From Mesobacillus sp. S13 (GTDB taxonomy: Bacteria > Bacillota > Bacilli > Bacillales > Cytobacillaceae), in the NCBI RefSeq assembly GCF_020422885.1, contig NZ_CP084622.1, forward strand, positions 4,545,001-4,609,000: a DNA stretch of 64,000 nucleotides, given 5' to 3'. The translations under genes were made by a program, and so were the position numbers. This document shows, piece after piece, positions 34,088 to 43,629 of this stretch. The notes under the pieces were generated by a model. The model was not told the DNA's origin. It saw only the letters and a list, made by a program, of their open reading frames with translations, and searched no databases. Positions within the stretch are counted from its first letter, which is position 1. Each line of letters starts with the position of its first letter.

Positions 34088-34659
34088 CATTTAAATTTTG
34101 TGAAGATACCAACTGTACTATGAGCAAAGATTGTCATCCAATAAGAACCAACCAAAAGAAGAATAGAAAAATAACTGAACATTGCTGCGTCTCCAAAGAC
34201 ATTTGAAAAATACTCAGCTGCCTTATAATATCCGCCACCACCTGCCACGAGGGCGAAAAACATTGTTCCGTGTAAAATGAAGGTATATTTGCGCAACTCA
34301 TCACTCTCTCCAAAAACTATTTTACTCATTAAATTATTGAAACGAAATGTTAGCAAAGAAGCTAACAACCATAATCCAATGATTAGGAACAGAATGACCA
34401 AGTGATCCTGATAAGCCCTGACTGCAGGGAGCGCGAAGAAGATTGAAGTCAGTACAAAACTAAAGTAGCCGGCATAACCTCTAAGTTTAGCCGATTTTTT
34501 GGATTTCCCTGTGATATCTAAGAAAATAGCATATAAAAACAGCGGGATGTAAAGGCCAAGTACAAGCCACATGTAGAACCTTGAAAAGTCCGGGATGAAG
34601 ATACTAAATGCTCCGATTATCAAAGGCAGTATTGTAAATATCAATGTCTTTTTAATCAT
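34087..34659 (-). CDS. Multi-TM membrane protein, unknown
   Basis: The 190-residue protein has about six hydrophobic helices, with a charged loop GKSKKSAKLRG after the second and FGESDELRKY between later ones. Not matched to a named family. The GGGGGT site before the ATG and the terminator directly at its stop support a real single gene. Confidence 0.7.
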   Translation of the reverse strand: MIKKTLIFTILPLIIGAFSIFIPDFSRFYMWLVLGLYIPLFLYAIFLDITGKSKKSAKLRGYAGYFSFVLTSIFFALPAVRAYQDHLVILFLIIGLWLLASLLTFRFNNLMSKIVFGESDELRKYTFILHGTMFFALVAGGGGYYKAAEYFSNVFGDAAMFSYFSILLLVGSYWMTIFAHSTVGIFTKFK

Positions 34660-34680
34660 ATGCCACCCCCATTATCTCTT

Positions 34681-34712
34681 TTTAAAAGCCCGGCCATATT
34701 CGGCCGGACTTC
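34681..34712 (-). terminator. Terminator of the PBP gene
   Basis: The stem GTCCGGCC / GGCCGGGC is followed by TTTTAAAAAG, immediately after the stop codon. Confidence 0.8.
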
Positions 34713-36713
34713 TTACATTCCACTTTGCAATCTTAACTCATAAAATTCCTTCACCCTTGTCACGACATCCTTTGAACCTGAATCCTCAATCATCATCGCG
34801 ACGATCATATCGCTGGATTGAGGGTTGTAGGCGACGAACCAGCCGAGTTCCCTTCCTTTATCGCCCTGTTTTTCCTTGATTTCCGCTGTTCCCGTTTTAC
34901 CGGCTAACGGATAGTTGGCGATCTGGCCATTGTGGGCGGTTCCTTTTGGATCGGTGATGACTTTTGTCAGCATGCCATTCAGAGCCGCTGCATTTTCAGG
35001 ACTGACAAGCCCTTCCTTCCATACCTGTCCCTGCTCATCTTCCATATTCAAAATTGGTTTGATCATATTGCCCTTATTCACGAATGGCGAATACGTCGTT
35101 GCAAGATGGAGAATATTCATTTCCATCTGCCCCTGTCCGTAAGCAGAGTCGGCCAGGCTGATTTCACTGTCAATCTTGCCGATTTGCGATGGCTCGATTG
35201 GGTATAGATATTCCGGCTGGTCTTCAAAGCCGAATTTCTTCAATCCTTCTGTAAAAGTTTCCTGGCCCATTCCGAGCACTGCCCGCGCAAAGTAAATGTT
35301 ATCCGAATAGATCAGCGCTTTTTCAAGGTTGATATTCCCTACTACATTCGAATACCTGGTCACTTTGTAGCCGCCCCATGATGCGTCTTTACTCCACTGT
35401 TTATCAGTAATTTCAAAAGCAGTATCCAGCTGGAGCTTTCCGCTCTCAAGTCCGATTGCTGCTGTGATCGGTTTGATCACTGAGCCCGGCACATAAGTCA
35501 GCTTGAATCTATTAAGCGTAGGCTTTAGTGGGTCTTCTTCTAGCACTTTCCGCTTGTTTTGCGAGATTCCGAGCGCCATTTCATTCGGATCGAATCCTGG
35601 CGCGCTGACCAATGCCAGCGTCTCACCTGTCTTCGGATTGATGGCTGATGCCGTACCCGCTTTCCCTTTTAGCTGGTCGTACAATTGCTGCTGGGCCACT
35701 ACATCGATTGTCAGCTTGACATCCTTCCCGTTTTCCACCGTCTTTTCAGCAAGCGTCTTGACGGTTCCGTCCTCTTTCACAATCGAAATCCTGACTCCGT
35801 TTGTGCCTTTTAATTGTTCTTCGAGAACCTGTTCAAGGCCGCGGCGGCCAATGAGGTCGGTTGCACTGTACCCTTTTCCCTCCAGCTTTTCCAGGTCATC
35901 GGCAAGGATTGGACCGACATAACCAATCAAGTGGGACAAAGCTTCTCCATATGGATACTCGCGGGCCCCCACCATCTGGCTTGTCACTCCATTCAGCGCA
36001 AATAACTTTTCATGAAGACCTTTATCTGTCTTGGAAACTTTCTTCAGAGGAACGAACAAATCAGGTTTTACCCACCCTGCGTTCATGGCTTTAGTGATTT
36101 GCTCTTCTTTCATATCGAGCAGCTCCGCAAGCTTGGTGATGGTCTGCTCTTTTGGCTCGCCTAATTTACCAGGGACCACTCCGACCTGGACAGCCGTCCC
36201 ATTGATCGCAAGCCCGTTTCCAGCACGGTCAAGGATGCTGCCGCGTTCTGCCTGGACATTCTTGAAGCTGATTTTATCCCCTGCTCCGAGTTCTGGGAAA
36301 ATGTACGTCGTGTTCCAATCAACATACCAATTTGCCTCTTTTTCACGCTCTTCTTTTACAAGAGTAGCATTGTGGTCGAATTCAATCGGGCCAGCAGCGC
36401 TATTCATCTTTGCTGAAAAAGGAAGTTCTGCGTTCTCTTCATGTTCCTGCTCTTCCTCAGGCTGCTTGTAGCTCACCTTCAGCTCATTGATCTCTAAATC
36501 TTTATAAATTTTATTATAACGAGAGACGAATTCCTCCTTGGAGATGGAATCCTTCGCTTTTTTTGATAAAAATCCGTACATCTCATCAAATTTCTGGTCA
36601 TTCCAAAGCTTTACGTACTGGGAAAACCTTTCTTCGGGAGTCGGTTCCTTGCTGCAGCCGGAAATGAGTGCGGCAATTACGACCGTTAAAAGTATAAATA
36701 GTGCCCGTTTCAT
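34713..36713 (-). CDS. pbpC: Penicillin-binding protein 3-like transpeptidase lipoprotein
   Basis: The 666-residue protein starts with a lipoprotein signal (LISGCSKEP), then has an NTF2-like/MecA-N domain (about 25-145), a PBP dimerisation domain and a C-terminal transpeptidase. Active-site motifs are SVIK (catalytic Ser in VPGSVIKP), YSDN and KTGT (AGKTGTAEI), all intact. Size and layout match B. subtilis PbpC (PBP3, 668 residues), a low-affinity class B enzyme related to PBP2a, which cross-links peptidoglycan outside the membrane. GAGGAGGG precedes the ATG. Single-gene unit between spoIIQ and a membrane protein gene. Confidence 0.92.
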   Translation of the reverse strand: MKRALFILLTVVIAALISGCSKEPTPEERFSQYVKLWNDQKFDEMYGFLSKKAKDSISKEEFVSRYNKIYKDLEINELKVSYKQPEEEQEHEENAELPFSAKMNSAAGPIEFDHNATLVKEEREKEANWYVDWNTTYIFPELGAGDKISFKNVQAERGSILDRAGNGLAINGTAVQVGVVPGKLGEPKEQTITKLAELLDMKEEQITKAMNAGWVKPDLFVPLKKVSKTDKGLHEKLFALNGVTSQMVGAREYPYGEALSHLIGYVGPILADDLEKLEGKGYSATDLIGRRGLEQVLEEQLKGTNGVRISIVKEDGTVKTLAEKTVENGKDVKLTIDVVAQQQLYDQLKGKAGTASAINPKTGETLALVSAPGFDPNEMALGISQNKRKVLEEDPLKPTLNRFKLTYVPGSVIKPITAAIGLESGKLQLDTAFEITDKQWSKDASWGGYKVTRYSNVVGNINLEKALIYSDNIYFARAVLGMGQETFTEGLKKFGFEDQPEYLYPIEPSQIGKIDSEISLADSAYGQGQMEMNILHLATTYSPFVNKGNMIKPILNMEDEQGQVWKEGLVSPENAAALNGMLTKVITDPKGTAHNGQIANYPLAGKTGTAEIKEKQGDKGRELGWFVAYNPQSSDMIVAMMIEDSGSKDVVTRVKEFYELRLQSGM

Positions 36714-36834
36714 ATGTATCCCTCCTCTTGTCTGATTTTACCATAGAATTGCCAATTAGATAAACTTCAGGACTTCCCTCTTTCACTATAAAATTTCCAC
36801 AAAATACAGCGGAAGCTTTTCTGATTAATCCAAT

Positions 36835-36866
36835 AAAAAAACCCGCCTTTATAGCTAGGCAGGTTC
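36835..36866 (-). terminator. spoIIQ terminator
   Basis: The stem AACCTGCCT / AGGCGGGTT is followed by TTTTTTT on the minus strand. Confidence 0.85.
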
Positions 36867-36883
36867 CATAAATTTAGATTTTA

Positions 36884-37801
36884 TTAGGAGTTGGTTGAAG
36901 TATCAGCGTCAGTTGAAGAGTCTTTGTCTTTATCTTCTCCTGCGTCCTTATCTTCGTCTTTTTTATCAGAGCCGCCTTCTGCAGGCTTGTCTTCCGCTGG
37001 AGTTGTACCTTCAGCATCTTGCTCTGAGCTTCCTTCCACATCTTCTCCGTCAGCATCTTCAGACTTGCCTGCATCTGCATCAGAAGAAGCTTTCTCTTCT
37101 GTCACATTTGCATCCTGCAATGCGCTTAGAGGCTTATTGAAGTACTCATGCGGATTGACTGGTACATTGTCCTTGCGGATTTCAAAGTGTACGTGGTTGC
37201 CAGCCTTCTCATTGATCAGGCTTGTTCCGGATTTCGCAATGACTTGTCCTTGCTCAACCTGGTCGCCAACCTTAACTTGATAGTCTTTCACTGACTGATA
37301 TTGTGTTACAATACCTTTGTCATGCTCGATTTCAATGACGTTTCCAAGCACTGCATCTTCCATGACATTTGTGACAGTACCGCTTAGTGACGCGATTACA
37401 TCAAATTCCTTGCCATCTTTTGTAGCAATGTCCAGTCCAGTGTTCGGATGGTACGTATTATCATAGAACACTAGAGCTGCTTCTTGCTCAGCCGCGTCGC
37501 CTTCATTGTCATAGAATCCCATTTGGACGACTGCATCATCTTCATTCACCACTGGCATTACAAAGTTCTCCATCGCGCGGTTCACTTCAACTGCTGGCTG
37601 GTCATTCATCTTTTTACCAGGCATGTCAGTCGCTTTGTATTCCGACTGATCCAGCTGATCGGTTCCGCTGTTTTGATACCATAGGACACCAGTTAGAATG
37701 ATTGCGGCACTAGCAATATAAACTGTTGGATACACCCACCGCTTCTTGAAAAAGCTGTTCTTGCTTTTGTCTTGAGAAGATCTTTTTTCTTCCTCTCTCA
37801 T
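36884..37801 (-). CDS. spoIIQ: Stage II sporulation protein Q
   Basis: The 305-residue forespore membrane protein pairs with SpoIIIAH across the intermembrane space and is needed for engulfment and sigma-G activity. One TM helix (about 25-44), then a LytM domain (about 115-215). The first zinc-ligand position of HxGxD reads NTGLD, so it lacks the His, while HVHFEIR is kept, as in the inactive Bacillus SpoIIQ type. From about residue 230 the tail is a very acidic, low-complexity region (EDADGEDVEGSSEQDAEG type), long compared with B. subtilis. The start MREEEKR at 37801 has GAGGTG upstream and matches B. subtilis. Confidence 0.94.
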   Translation of the reverse strand: MREEEKRSSQDKSKNSFFKKRWVYPTVYIASAAIILTGVLWYQNSGTDQLDQSEYKATDMPGKKMNDQPAVEVNRAMENFVMPVVNEDDAVVQMGFYDNEGDAAEQEAALVFYDNTYHPNTGLDIATKDGKEFDVIASLSGTVTNVMEDAVLGNVIEIEHDKGIVTQYQSVKDYQVKVGDQVEQGQVIAKSGTSLINEKAGNHVHFEIRKDNVPVNPHEYFNKPLSALQDANVTEEKASSDADAGKSEDADGEDVEGSSEQDAEGTTPAEDKPAEGGSDKKDEDKDAGEDKDKDSSTDADTSTNS

Positions 37802-37875
37802 TTTCATCACCTCAGCAATCAGTTTGAACAGAAGCGAAAAAATATATACATAGAGTTGAAAAATTTTTTACTGCT

Positions 37876-37905
37876 TATTTTTCGACAAAGGTTAGGAAAT
37901 TATGC
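37876..37905 (-). promoter_or_regulatory. Candidate sigma-F promoter of spoIIQ
   Basis: GCATA, 16 bp, CGAAAAATA on the minus strand; sigma-F consensus is GHATR-N15-GGHRARHTX. One mismatch in the -10 and one extra spacer base. spoIIQ is a known sigma-F gene. Confidence 0.5.
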
Positions 37906-38014
37906 AAAAAAGTTTTTTGGGGTGGTTTGGTTGAGATACAGTTAATTCGGGGTCAACTGTAAACTTCACACAATTCGCCCTCTTCGGGTTACTACTATAA
38001 AGAGAGGTATCATC

Positions 38015-38452
38015 ATGAAAAAGTTATTAGTATGGTTTTTACGTATTCTTCCGCTGCTCTATATGGCGGCAATCTGGATTATGTCCAGTAATCCTGCAGA
38101 CGCATTGGTCGAGCTGCCCAATCAGGGCGTTGACCGTTTTATAAAAGAATCGCTCCATCTCGTAGAGTTTGGAATCTTGTACGTGCTGCTTGTCCTGGCG
38201 GCTTTGACGACCGGACGTTTCACACCGGTGATGAGCTTCGCCTTCATGGGCGTGGCGATTCTGTACGGCCTGCTCGACGAGATCCATCAAAGCTTCGTCC
38301 CGTACCGATCAGCAACACTGATTGATTTTATAAAAGACGTAATTGGGGTATTAGCGGCCTCACACTTCATCCATCATGCCAGCTTCAGCGGAAAGTTCCC
38401 GCGGCTGGGGAGGGTTTTGCGCGGGATTGAGGAGAGAGTTCGGGGAATTTAG
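38015..38452 (+). CDS. VanZ-family membrane protein
   Basis: This 145-residue protein has about four TM helices with the VanZ signature YGLLDEIHQSFVPYRSATLIDFIKDVIGV near residues 85-115. VanZ proteins occur widely in Firmicutes; the prototype gives low-level teicoplanin resistance, and the general role is unclear. GAGAGGT precedes the ATG. It lies alone on the plus strand between spoIIQ and array E; no resistance role is implied. Confidence 0.9.
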   Translation: MKKLLVWFLRILPLLYMAAIWIMSSNPADALVELPNQGVDRFIKESLHLVEFGILYVLLVLAALTTGRFTPVMSFAFMGVAILYGLLDEIHQSFVPYRSATLIDFIKDVIGVLAASHFIHHASFSGKFPRLGRVLRGIEERVRGI

Positions 38453-38747
38453 CTGGGTTTAGTATTTAAATTGTTATTAGTTACGGTTTTTTAGGGGCTG
38501 GCCTTGTTTTTAGGCTGGCTTTTTGTTTAGACTAGTGTTCTTTTTAGCCAACGTGGATTATATCCTCACTAACTAGGATTAAAACTGACATAAAGGGGAT
38601 TAAAAGCTCTACAACGGGGATTATCCATATCACAACAGGGATTAAAACCTACAATTCACATAATGTACAATTAAAGATACGAAACTAGGCAGGTTTTCAT
38701 GCTGAATTATAGAATTTGTCCTAAAAAGCAACTTAAGGAGTGATATT
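38453..38747. other. Intergenic region with array E
   Basis: The array at 38555-38659 fills the middle; the NERD gene's ribosome site AAGGAGTG is at the right end. No gene seen. Confidence 0.7.
38555..38659. repeat. 21-bp phased array E (core CAACGGGGATTA)
   Basis: GGATTA starts at 38555, 38576, 38597, 38618 and 38639, exactly 21 bp apart; the upstream part of the core varies (CAACGT, AACTA, AAAGG, CAACGG, CAACAG). The best unit, CAACGGGGATTAT, is the exact reverse complement of the array B2 core, so arrays B2 and E are one family in opposite directions. Confidence 0.9.
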
Positions 38748-39737
38748 TTGATAAAAAAAGAAAGAGGATATCCCATTCATCTCCGTATTTATGAGGCTAT
38801 CTTCAATAGAATCCATGACAATCATCCAAAATTCTTACAAATCGAGCAAGATTATAAAGGCTGGCGCTCTGGTTACAAAGGAGAATTGCAAACTGACTAC
38901 CGCTTAAGCTTTTTGCCTGAAAAAGGCTACTATATATTCCGCGATTTGCGGCTTGCTGATGGCCCTTGGCACTTTCAAATGGACACCCTCATATTAACTC
39001 TTCGATACATCGTACTGATTGAAACGAAAAATCATTCAGGTATACTCTTCTTCGATAAAGATTCCAATCAAATGATCCAAACCAAAGAAGACAAAGAAAA
39101 AGCGTATGATAGTCCCGTTCTACAGGTTAAAATGCAATCGTGGCATCTAAAAAGATGGATAAATGAGCATAAGTTTAGATTACCTCCCGTTTACCACTTT
39201 GTGGTTATCAGTAACTCTTCTGCTATTATCCGAACCAATTATCGTTCGTTAAATAATATTGTAGTGAAAGGAGATGTATTGTTAAATAGAATAAACCAGC
39301 TTGACTCCAACCATTCTGAAGAGTTTCTTTCTGTAAAAGACCTAAAAAAATTCTCAAATCTTCTTTTAAAAAAGGATACTCCACAGCGTCCGGATTTATT
39401 AAAGTATTACTCCCTTACAAGCTCCGATTTTCATAAAGGAGTTCAGTGTCCTGCTTGTTCGACTTTTGGGATGACACGCATGAAGTGGCATTGGGTTTGC
39501 CCTCATTGTGGACATTCATCTAAAACTGCTCATCACGGAGCAATATTAGACCACTTTCTTCTCTTTAAGCCTACCATGACAAATCAAGAATTTAGACGCT
39601 TTGCAAACATTCCTTCGATAAAGACTGCAAATCGGATGTTATCTTTTATGAACCTCCCCCACACAGGCACCAAAAAAGGCCGCATCTACCACATGCCACC
39701 CGACATTGAAACATTCTTCAATTCCCGGAAAAAATAA
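38748..39737 (+). CDS. NERD-domain protein with zinc ribbon
   Basis: The 329-residue protein has an N-terminal NERD (nuclease-related) domain at about 35-150, with GYKGELQTDYRL and the PD-(D/E)XK-like elements DTLI ... IVLIETKNHSG. Near residues 234-256 it has a zinc ribbon CPACSTFGM...CPHCG, followed by a C-terminal region that may bind DNA. Such proteins are thought to act in DNA processing; the function is unknown. The start is TTG with AAGGAGTG upstream. Single gene next to repeat array E. Confidence 0.85.
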   Translation: MIKKERGYPIHLRIYEAIFNRIHDNHPKFLQIEQDYKGWRSGYKGELQTDYRLSFLPEKGYYIFRDLRLADGPWHFQMDTLILTLRYIVLIETKNHSGILFFDKDSNQMIQTKEDKEKAYDSPVLQVKMQSWHLKRWINEHKFRLPPVYHFVVISNSSAIIRTNYRSLNNIVVKGDVLLNRINQLDSNHSEEFLSVKDLKKFSNLLLKKDTPQRPDLLKYYSLTSSDFHKGVQCPACSTFGMTRMKWHWVCPHCGHSSKTAHHGAILDHFLLFKPTMTNQEFRRFANIPSIKTANRMLSFMNLPHTGTKKGRIYHMPPDIETFFNSRKK

Positions 39738-39802
39738 TCGACATATACCATACTGAATCCCGCAAAAAGACAAAAGTTACCGAAGCACAACTCAAATGCG
39801 CT

Positions 39803-39834
39803 AAAAAGCCAGGGCTGCTCTTCGCCCTGGCCAC
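39803..39834 (-). terminator. spoIID terminator
   Basis: GCCAGGGC / GCCCTGGC with eight-base stem, followed by TTTTTAGC on the minus strand. Confidence 0.85.
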
Positions 39835-39867
39835 GTCATTATTCGGTTTTGCAAAAGCAGCCTGATC

Positions 39868-40896
39868 TTATTTCTTCGCAGTCACCTTCGTCAGCATACT
39901 CTCTGCTTCGCTGATCTCGACGCCTTTATAGTAGTGTTTGACGATATCCTGATAGTTCTTGCCTTCGGTGGCCATGCCGTTGGCGCCGTATTGGCTCATG
40001 CCGACGCCGTGGCCGAAGCCTTCGGTGGTGATGACGACGTTATTGCCTTTGAGCTCCCAGGTGAAGTCGCTTGAGCGCAACCCTAGTTTTTCACGGACTT
40101 CTTTGCCAGTTAGGACTTTGCCGCCTATGTCGATTTTGGCTACGCGGTTGCCTGATGTTCTTGAGATGACCTTGCCAATCTCCGGAGAATTCGGCAGCTT
40201 GACCCCAAGCTTAGACTCCACATCGGCCACGGTCATCACAGTCTGGTTGCGGAATTTCGGTGACTCCAGATCCCATGGGCTTTCTACGCTGCGCAGGTAT
40301 GGCAGTGAGTTTGACCAGTATTCCTCTGAGTTTTCAGTAAAGCCGTTCGATGTCGAGAAGAAGGTCGCATCAATGGGCGCACCGTCAAATGTAAGGACCT
40401 GGCCGTCAGTTGCCTTTACAGCCTCGGCGATTTTCTTCATCTTCCATTTGTAGTCGACGCCCCATTGCTTTTTCAATTCTTCTTTGTTTTTAAATACCTG
40501 GTGAATGGTTGTATCATTCAATTGAGCGCCTTCAGGTACGCCTACCTTATTTGGGCTCAGCATTTGTTTTACATAATAAGTCCTTGCCGACAGTGCCTGC
40601 GCCTTTAATGCCTCCAGCTCAAACTCGGCGGGCATTTCAGCAGCGACGACACCGATCAAGTATTCATCAAGCGGAAGCTTTTCGGTCTTGGATAGAGCTG
40701 TCCTGTAAACTGCTACCTCTACTGCGGAATCGGCAGTTGGGACAGCAGCAGCATCCTTCGCTTCACTTTGCAACTCTTCCCCAAGCTTTCCGCCTGCCTT
40801 TTCTTCCATAAAAGGGAGGACGAGCAAGGATGGAATCAGGAGTGTGACAGCAAATAGAATTGCAGCTAGTACGATGAGTGGTTTGAATTTTAACAT
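39868..40896 (-). CDS. spoIID: Stage II sporulation protein D (peptidoglycan lytic transglycosylase)
   Basis: The 342-residue engulfment protein has an N-terminal TM anchor (about 5-27) and the SpoIID domain, with LDEYLIGVVAAEMPAEFELEALKAQALSARTYY carrying the catalytic Glu, and GFGHGVGMSQYGANGMA near the C-terminus. It cleaves glycan strands in the DMP complex with SpoIIM and SpoIIP. Start MLKFKPL at 40896 has TGGAGG seven bases upstream; an upstream in-frame ATG overlaps this site. Downstream of murA as in B. subtilis; a sigma-E promoter lies upstream. Confidence 0.95.
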   Translation of the reverse strand: MLKFKPLIVLAAILFAVTLLIPSLLVLPFMEEKAGGKLGEELQSEAKDAAAVPTADSAVEVAVYRTALSKTEKLPLDEYLIGVVAAEMPAEFELEALKAQALSARTYYVKQMLSPNKVGVPEGAQLNDTTIHQVFKNKEELKKQWGVDYKWKMKKIAEAVKATDGQVLTFDGAPIDATFFSTSNGFTENSEEYWSNSLPYLRSVESPWDLESPKFRNQTVMTVADVESKLGVKLPNSPEIGKVISRTSGNRVAKIDIGGKVLTGKEVREKLGLRSSDFTWELKGNNVVITTEGFGHGVGMSQYGANGMATEGKNYQDIVKHYYKGVEISEAESMLTKVTAKK

Positions 40897-40946
40897 AGAA
40901 AAAGCCTCCATTATGAAATTTCACGGTCGTTAACCGTCTCATTCCA

Positions 40947-40975
40947 TTCATATGGAGGCGGACAAGCTTTTATGA
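40947..40975 (-). promoter_or_regulatory. Candidate sigma-E promoter of spoIID
   Basis: TCATAAA (-35), 14 bp, CATATGAA (-10) on the minus strand, matching the sigma-E spacing and consensus (KMATATT-N14-CATACAMT) apart from a few bases. spoIID is a classic sigma-E gene. Confidence 0.6.
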
Positions 40976-41110
40976 CAAATTTCAAAAAAGCTCATCATTT
41001 GTATATTTTCCTTTAAAACGTTCATAATAAGTCGGTCGAAATTGGACAGATATTTTTAAAACAAGAAGTTAATTCCCTTCCAATCAACAGGACTAATAAC
41101 AAGAATTCAG

Positions 41111-41152
41111 CGGTTTTTTTAAAAAAACCAATCAAAAATCAAAAAACCGCAG
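41111..41152 (-). terminator. Possible murA terminator hairpin
   Basis: GCGGTTTTTT / AAAAAACCGC inverted repeat downstream of murA. The stem is AT-rich and no clean T-run follows. Confidence 0.4.
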
Positions 41153-41226
41153 AACTATACATGTAAGCACAATTCTCCGGTTCATTGAGTAGTATTCTTT
41201 ATGGGTCATGTCTAAGACTAGATATC

Positions 41227-42534
41227 TTATGCGTTCATGTCTGAGACTAAGTTTTCAGTTACTGGCTGTTCTTCTACCTCGCTGATGCGTTCGATGTCAG
41301 CGCCTAGTGCAGCAAGTTTATGATGGAAGTTCACATAGCCGCGGTCCAGGTGGTAAAGCTCTGTCACGCGTGTTACTCCATCTGCTACAAGGCCAGTCAG
41401 GATCAGTGATGCTGCGGCGCGCAGGTCTGTTGCTGCCACTTCTGCTCCCTGAAGGTTGGATGGTCCGTTCATGATGACAGAACGTCCGTCGATTTTGATG
41501 TTTGCGTTCATGCGGCGGAATTCTTCCACGTGCATGAAGCGATTTTCGAAAACAGTCTCAGTGATCATGCTTGTGCCCTGAGCGCGCAATAGCAATGCCA
41601 TCATCTGGGATTGCATATCTGTCGGGAAGCCAGGGTGCGGCATCGTCTTGATGTCGACTGCTTTCAATTTTTCAGGACCGATGACACGAAGGCCATCTTC
41701 TTCTTCAATGATCGTAACACCCATTTCTTCCATCTTGGCAACCAATGAAGAAAGATGTTCCGGTACAGCGCCTTTTACAAGGACGTTGCCGCCAGTGATG
41801 GCAGACGCCACCATGAAGGTTCCTGCTTCGATTCGGTCAGGAATGATGTTGTGATCAGCACCGAACAGTACTTCCACACCCTCAATCTTGATTGTGCCAG
41901 TGCCAGCGCCTTTTACCTTCGCTCCCATTTTGTTAAGGAAGTTGGCAAGGTCGACGATTTCTGGTTCTTTTGCGACGTTTTCGATGATGGTTGTGCCTTT
42001 TGCAAGAACAGCCGCCATCATGATATTTTCCGTAGCGCCAACGCTAGGGAAATCGAGGTATATTTTAGCTCCATGCAGGCCATTGGCTGCTTCGGCTTCA
42101 ATAAAACCGTTGCCTACCTTGACTGTCGCACCCATTGCTTCAAAGCCTTTAAGGTGCTGGTCGATAGGACGGGAACCGATTGCACAGCCGCCTGGCAACG
42201 CTACGCGAGCACGGCCATTCCTGGCAAGCAGGGATCCCATTACTAGTACAGAAGCACGCATTTTACGAACATACTCAAAAGGTGCTTCTATTTTTAACTC
42301 TCTGGATGCATCTACTGTAATCGTGTTATTTTCAAACTCCACTACGGCGTTTAAAGAACGTAATACTTCGTTGATGGTATATACATCGGAGAGAGTTGGC
42401 ACATCACGAATTACGCTTTTTCCGTCACTTGCTAATAATGTTGCAGCGATAACAGGCAAGACGGCATTCTTAGCTCCTTCAACCTTTACAGAACCGCTTA
42501 GCCTTTGTCCGCCGCGGACGATGATTTTTTCCAA
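41227..42534 (-). CDS. murA: UDP-N-acetylglucosamine 1-carboxyvinyltransferase MurA
   Basis: This 435-residue enzyme transfers enolpyruvate from PEP to UDP-GlcNAc, the first committed step of peptidoglycan synthesis. EPSP-synthase fold; the motif [13 protein letters not shown] binds substrate and the catalytic Cys is in [11 protein letters not shown], so the enzyme should be fosfomycin-sensitive. Length and position next to ywmB and spoIID match B. subtilis murAA. The start is 32 bp downstream of the ywmB stop, likely one transcript. Confidence 0.97.
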   Translation of the reverse strand: MEKIIVRGGQRLSGSVKVEGAKNAVLPVIAATLLASDGKSVIRDVPTLSDVYTINEVLRSLNAVVEFENNTITVDASRELKIEAPFEYVRKMRASVLVMGSLLARNGRARVALPGGCAIGSRPIDQHLKGFEAMGATVKVGNGFIEAEAANGLHGAKIYLDFPSVGATENIMMAAVLAKGTTIIENVAKEPEIVDLANFLNKMGAKVKGAGTGTIKIEGVEVLFGADHNIIPDRIEAGTFMVASAITGGNVLVKGAVPEHLSSLVAKMEEMGVTIIEEEDGLRVIGPEKLKAVDIKTMPHPGFPTDMQSQMMALLLRAQGTSMITETVFENRFMHVEEFRRMNANIKIDGRSVIMNGPSNLQGAEVAATDLRAAASLILTGLVADGVTRVTELYHLDRGYVNFHHKLAALGADIERISEVEEQPVTENLVSDMNA

Positions 42535-42566
42535 GTGTATTCCCCTCCGCGTCCAATTTCTCTATA

Positions 42567-43286
42567 TTAATATTCAATCGTTATGATGGGTGTGCCAACT
42601 ACGAGGGTAGTCTTAGCGCCCAATCGATCAGTTTTCCGTAATCCAAGCTGCATATTCATCTCATGGTCATTGCTCAAGGGTTTGTCGAACAAAGGCGAAA
42701 CAGCGGATGTAGATAAGAATGATTCCTCTTCTACCCCTTCGACTTCCTTAGCTTGAAAAGCCTTTAGCAATTTAGTTTTATAAACAGGTAAAGCCGATTT
42801 TATCTTATCACTGAACTCGCCTTCAATACAAGAGAAAGTTGTGGCGTTTCCTCGAAAAATGTCAAATATTCTGCCTGGTAAATTTTTGTTTAAAAATGCT
42901 TCTGTATTTTTATTCCAGTAGTGACCTCTGACCTCATACATCACATACGTATGTATCAGCCCATTTGTGTCCGTAGAAACAATTTTAATTTTTTCCTGAA
43001 TCTCAGAAGAATTAGAAACAGCTGTAAGTTCTCCATCTCGGTGCTTCCATGTCCAATTCGGAAGCTGGTCCTTCAGTTCTTTTACCAAACCTTCGACATT
43101 TTCTTCTACCAATGTTTCCCTAGCATATATAGACCAACCAGTGATTAAAATATTTTCGTCCTGCAAAACTGAGGCCAGAGTTTTTATTTCATGATCAGCG
43201 TCAGCTACAGTCGTCTTATTCCCAGCTTGGAACACAATAAAACCAATAATGCCAAAAATTGATAAAATAAATGGAATCTTCTTCAT
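42567..43286 (-). CDS. ywmB: YwmB-family protein
   Basis: The 239-residue protein has an N-terminal signal or TM segment (about 4-20) and a TATA-box-like YwmB fold. Conserved Bacillus neighbour of murA, of unknown function and probably located outside the membrane. AGGGGAGAG lies before the ATG at a long spacing. It precedes murA as in B. subtilis, supporting the assignment. Confidence 0.85.
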   Translation of the reverse strand: MKKIPFILSIFGIIGFIVFQAGNKTTVADADHEIKTLASVLQDENILITGWSIYARETLVEENVEGLVKELKDQLPNWTWKHRDGELTAVSNSSEIQEKIKIVSTDTNGLIHTYVMYEVRGHYWNKNTEAFLNKNLPGRIFDIFRGNATTFSCIEGEFSDKIKSALPVYKTKLLKAFQAKEVEGVEEESFLSTSAVSPLFDKPLSNDHEMNMQLGLRKTDRLGAKTTLVVGTPIITIEY

Positions 43287-43629
43287 ATGTCTCTCACTCT
43301 CCCCTTATTACCATTCTTACCAGGAGAGCGAATCGCATACTTGGGAATTCTCGTCACTTTTTGACATCATTCTATGTATCAACTTAGCCGGGTGTTCATT
43401 TGTTTGTGAAAAAATAAACATGCCTTTGCAAAAAACAAGCACAAAAACAATAATACTCAAGTTTTCATGTTTTGGAAACATGTATGAAGACCTAATTTTT
43501 TACCAATTTGTTTAGGATTTACAGGAATGGGCCAAAGAGTCCATGCCAGCCACTGCTAGCTCCCCATTAATGAAGAATTTTTCGCGGAGCTTTTTGAATA
43601 TTGATCGGATTACTTTTGATTAAGCGATT
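43287..43629. other. Intergenic region
   Basis: 343 AT-rich bases between ywmB and ywzB. Expected to hold the ywmB-murA promoter; I found no convincing site, repeat or gene. Confidence 0.5.

Larger units (their letters stand above)
40897..41226. other. Intergenic region murA-spoIID
   Basis: Holds the spoIID sigma-E promoter, an ACGGT/ACCGT inverted repeat near 40923 and the hairpin at 41111-41152. No gene seen. Confidence 0.6.

Noticed and set aside
38015..38452. VanZ as evidence of a vancomycin or teicoplanin resistance cluster
   Set aside because: No vanH, vanA, vanX, vanR or vanS genes are nearby, and VanZ-family proteins are common in non-resistant Firmicutes.
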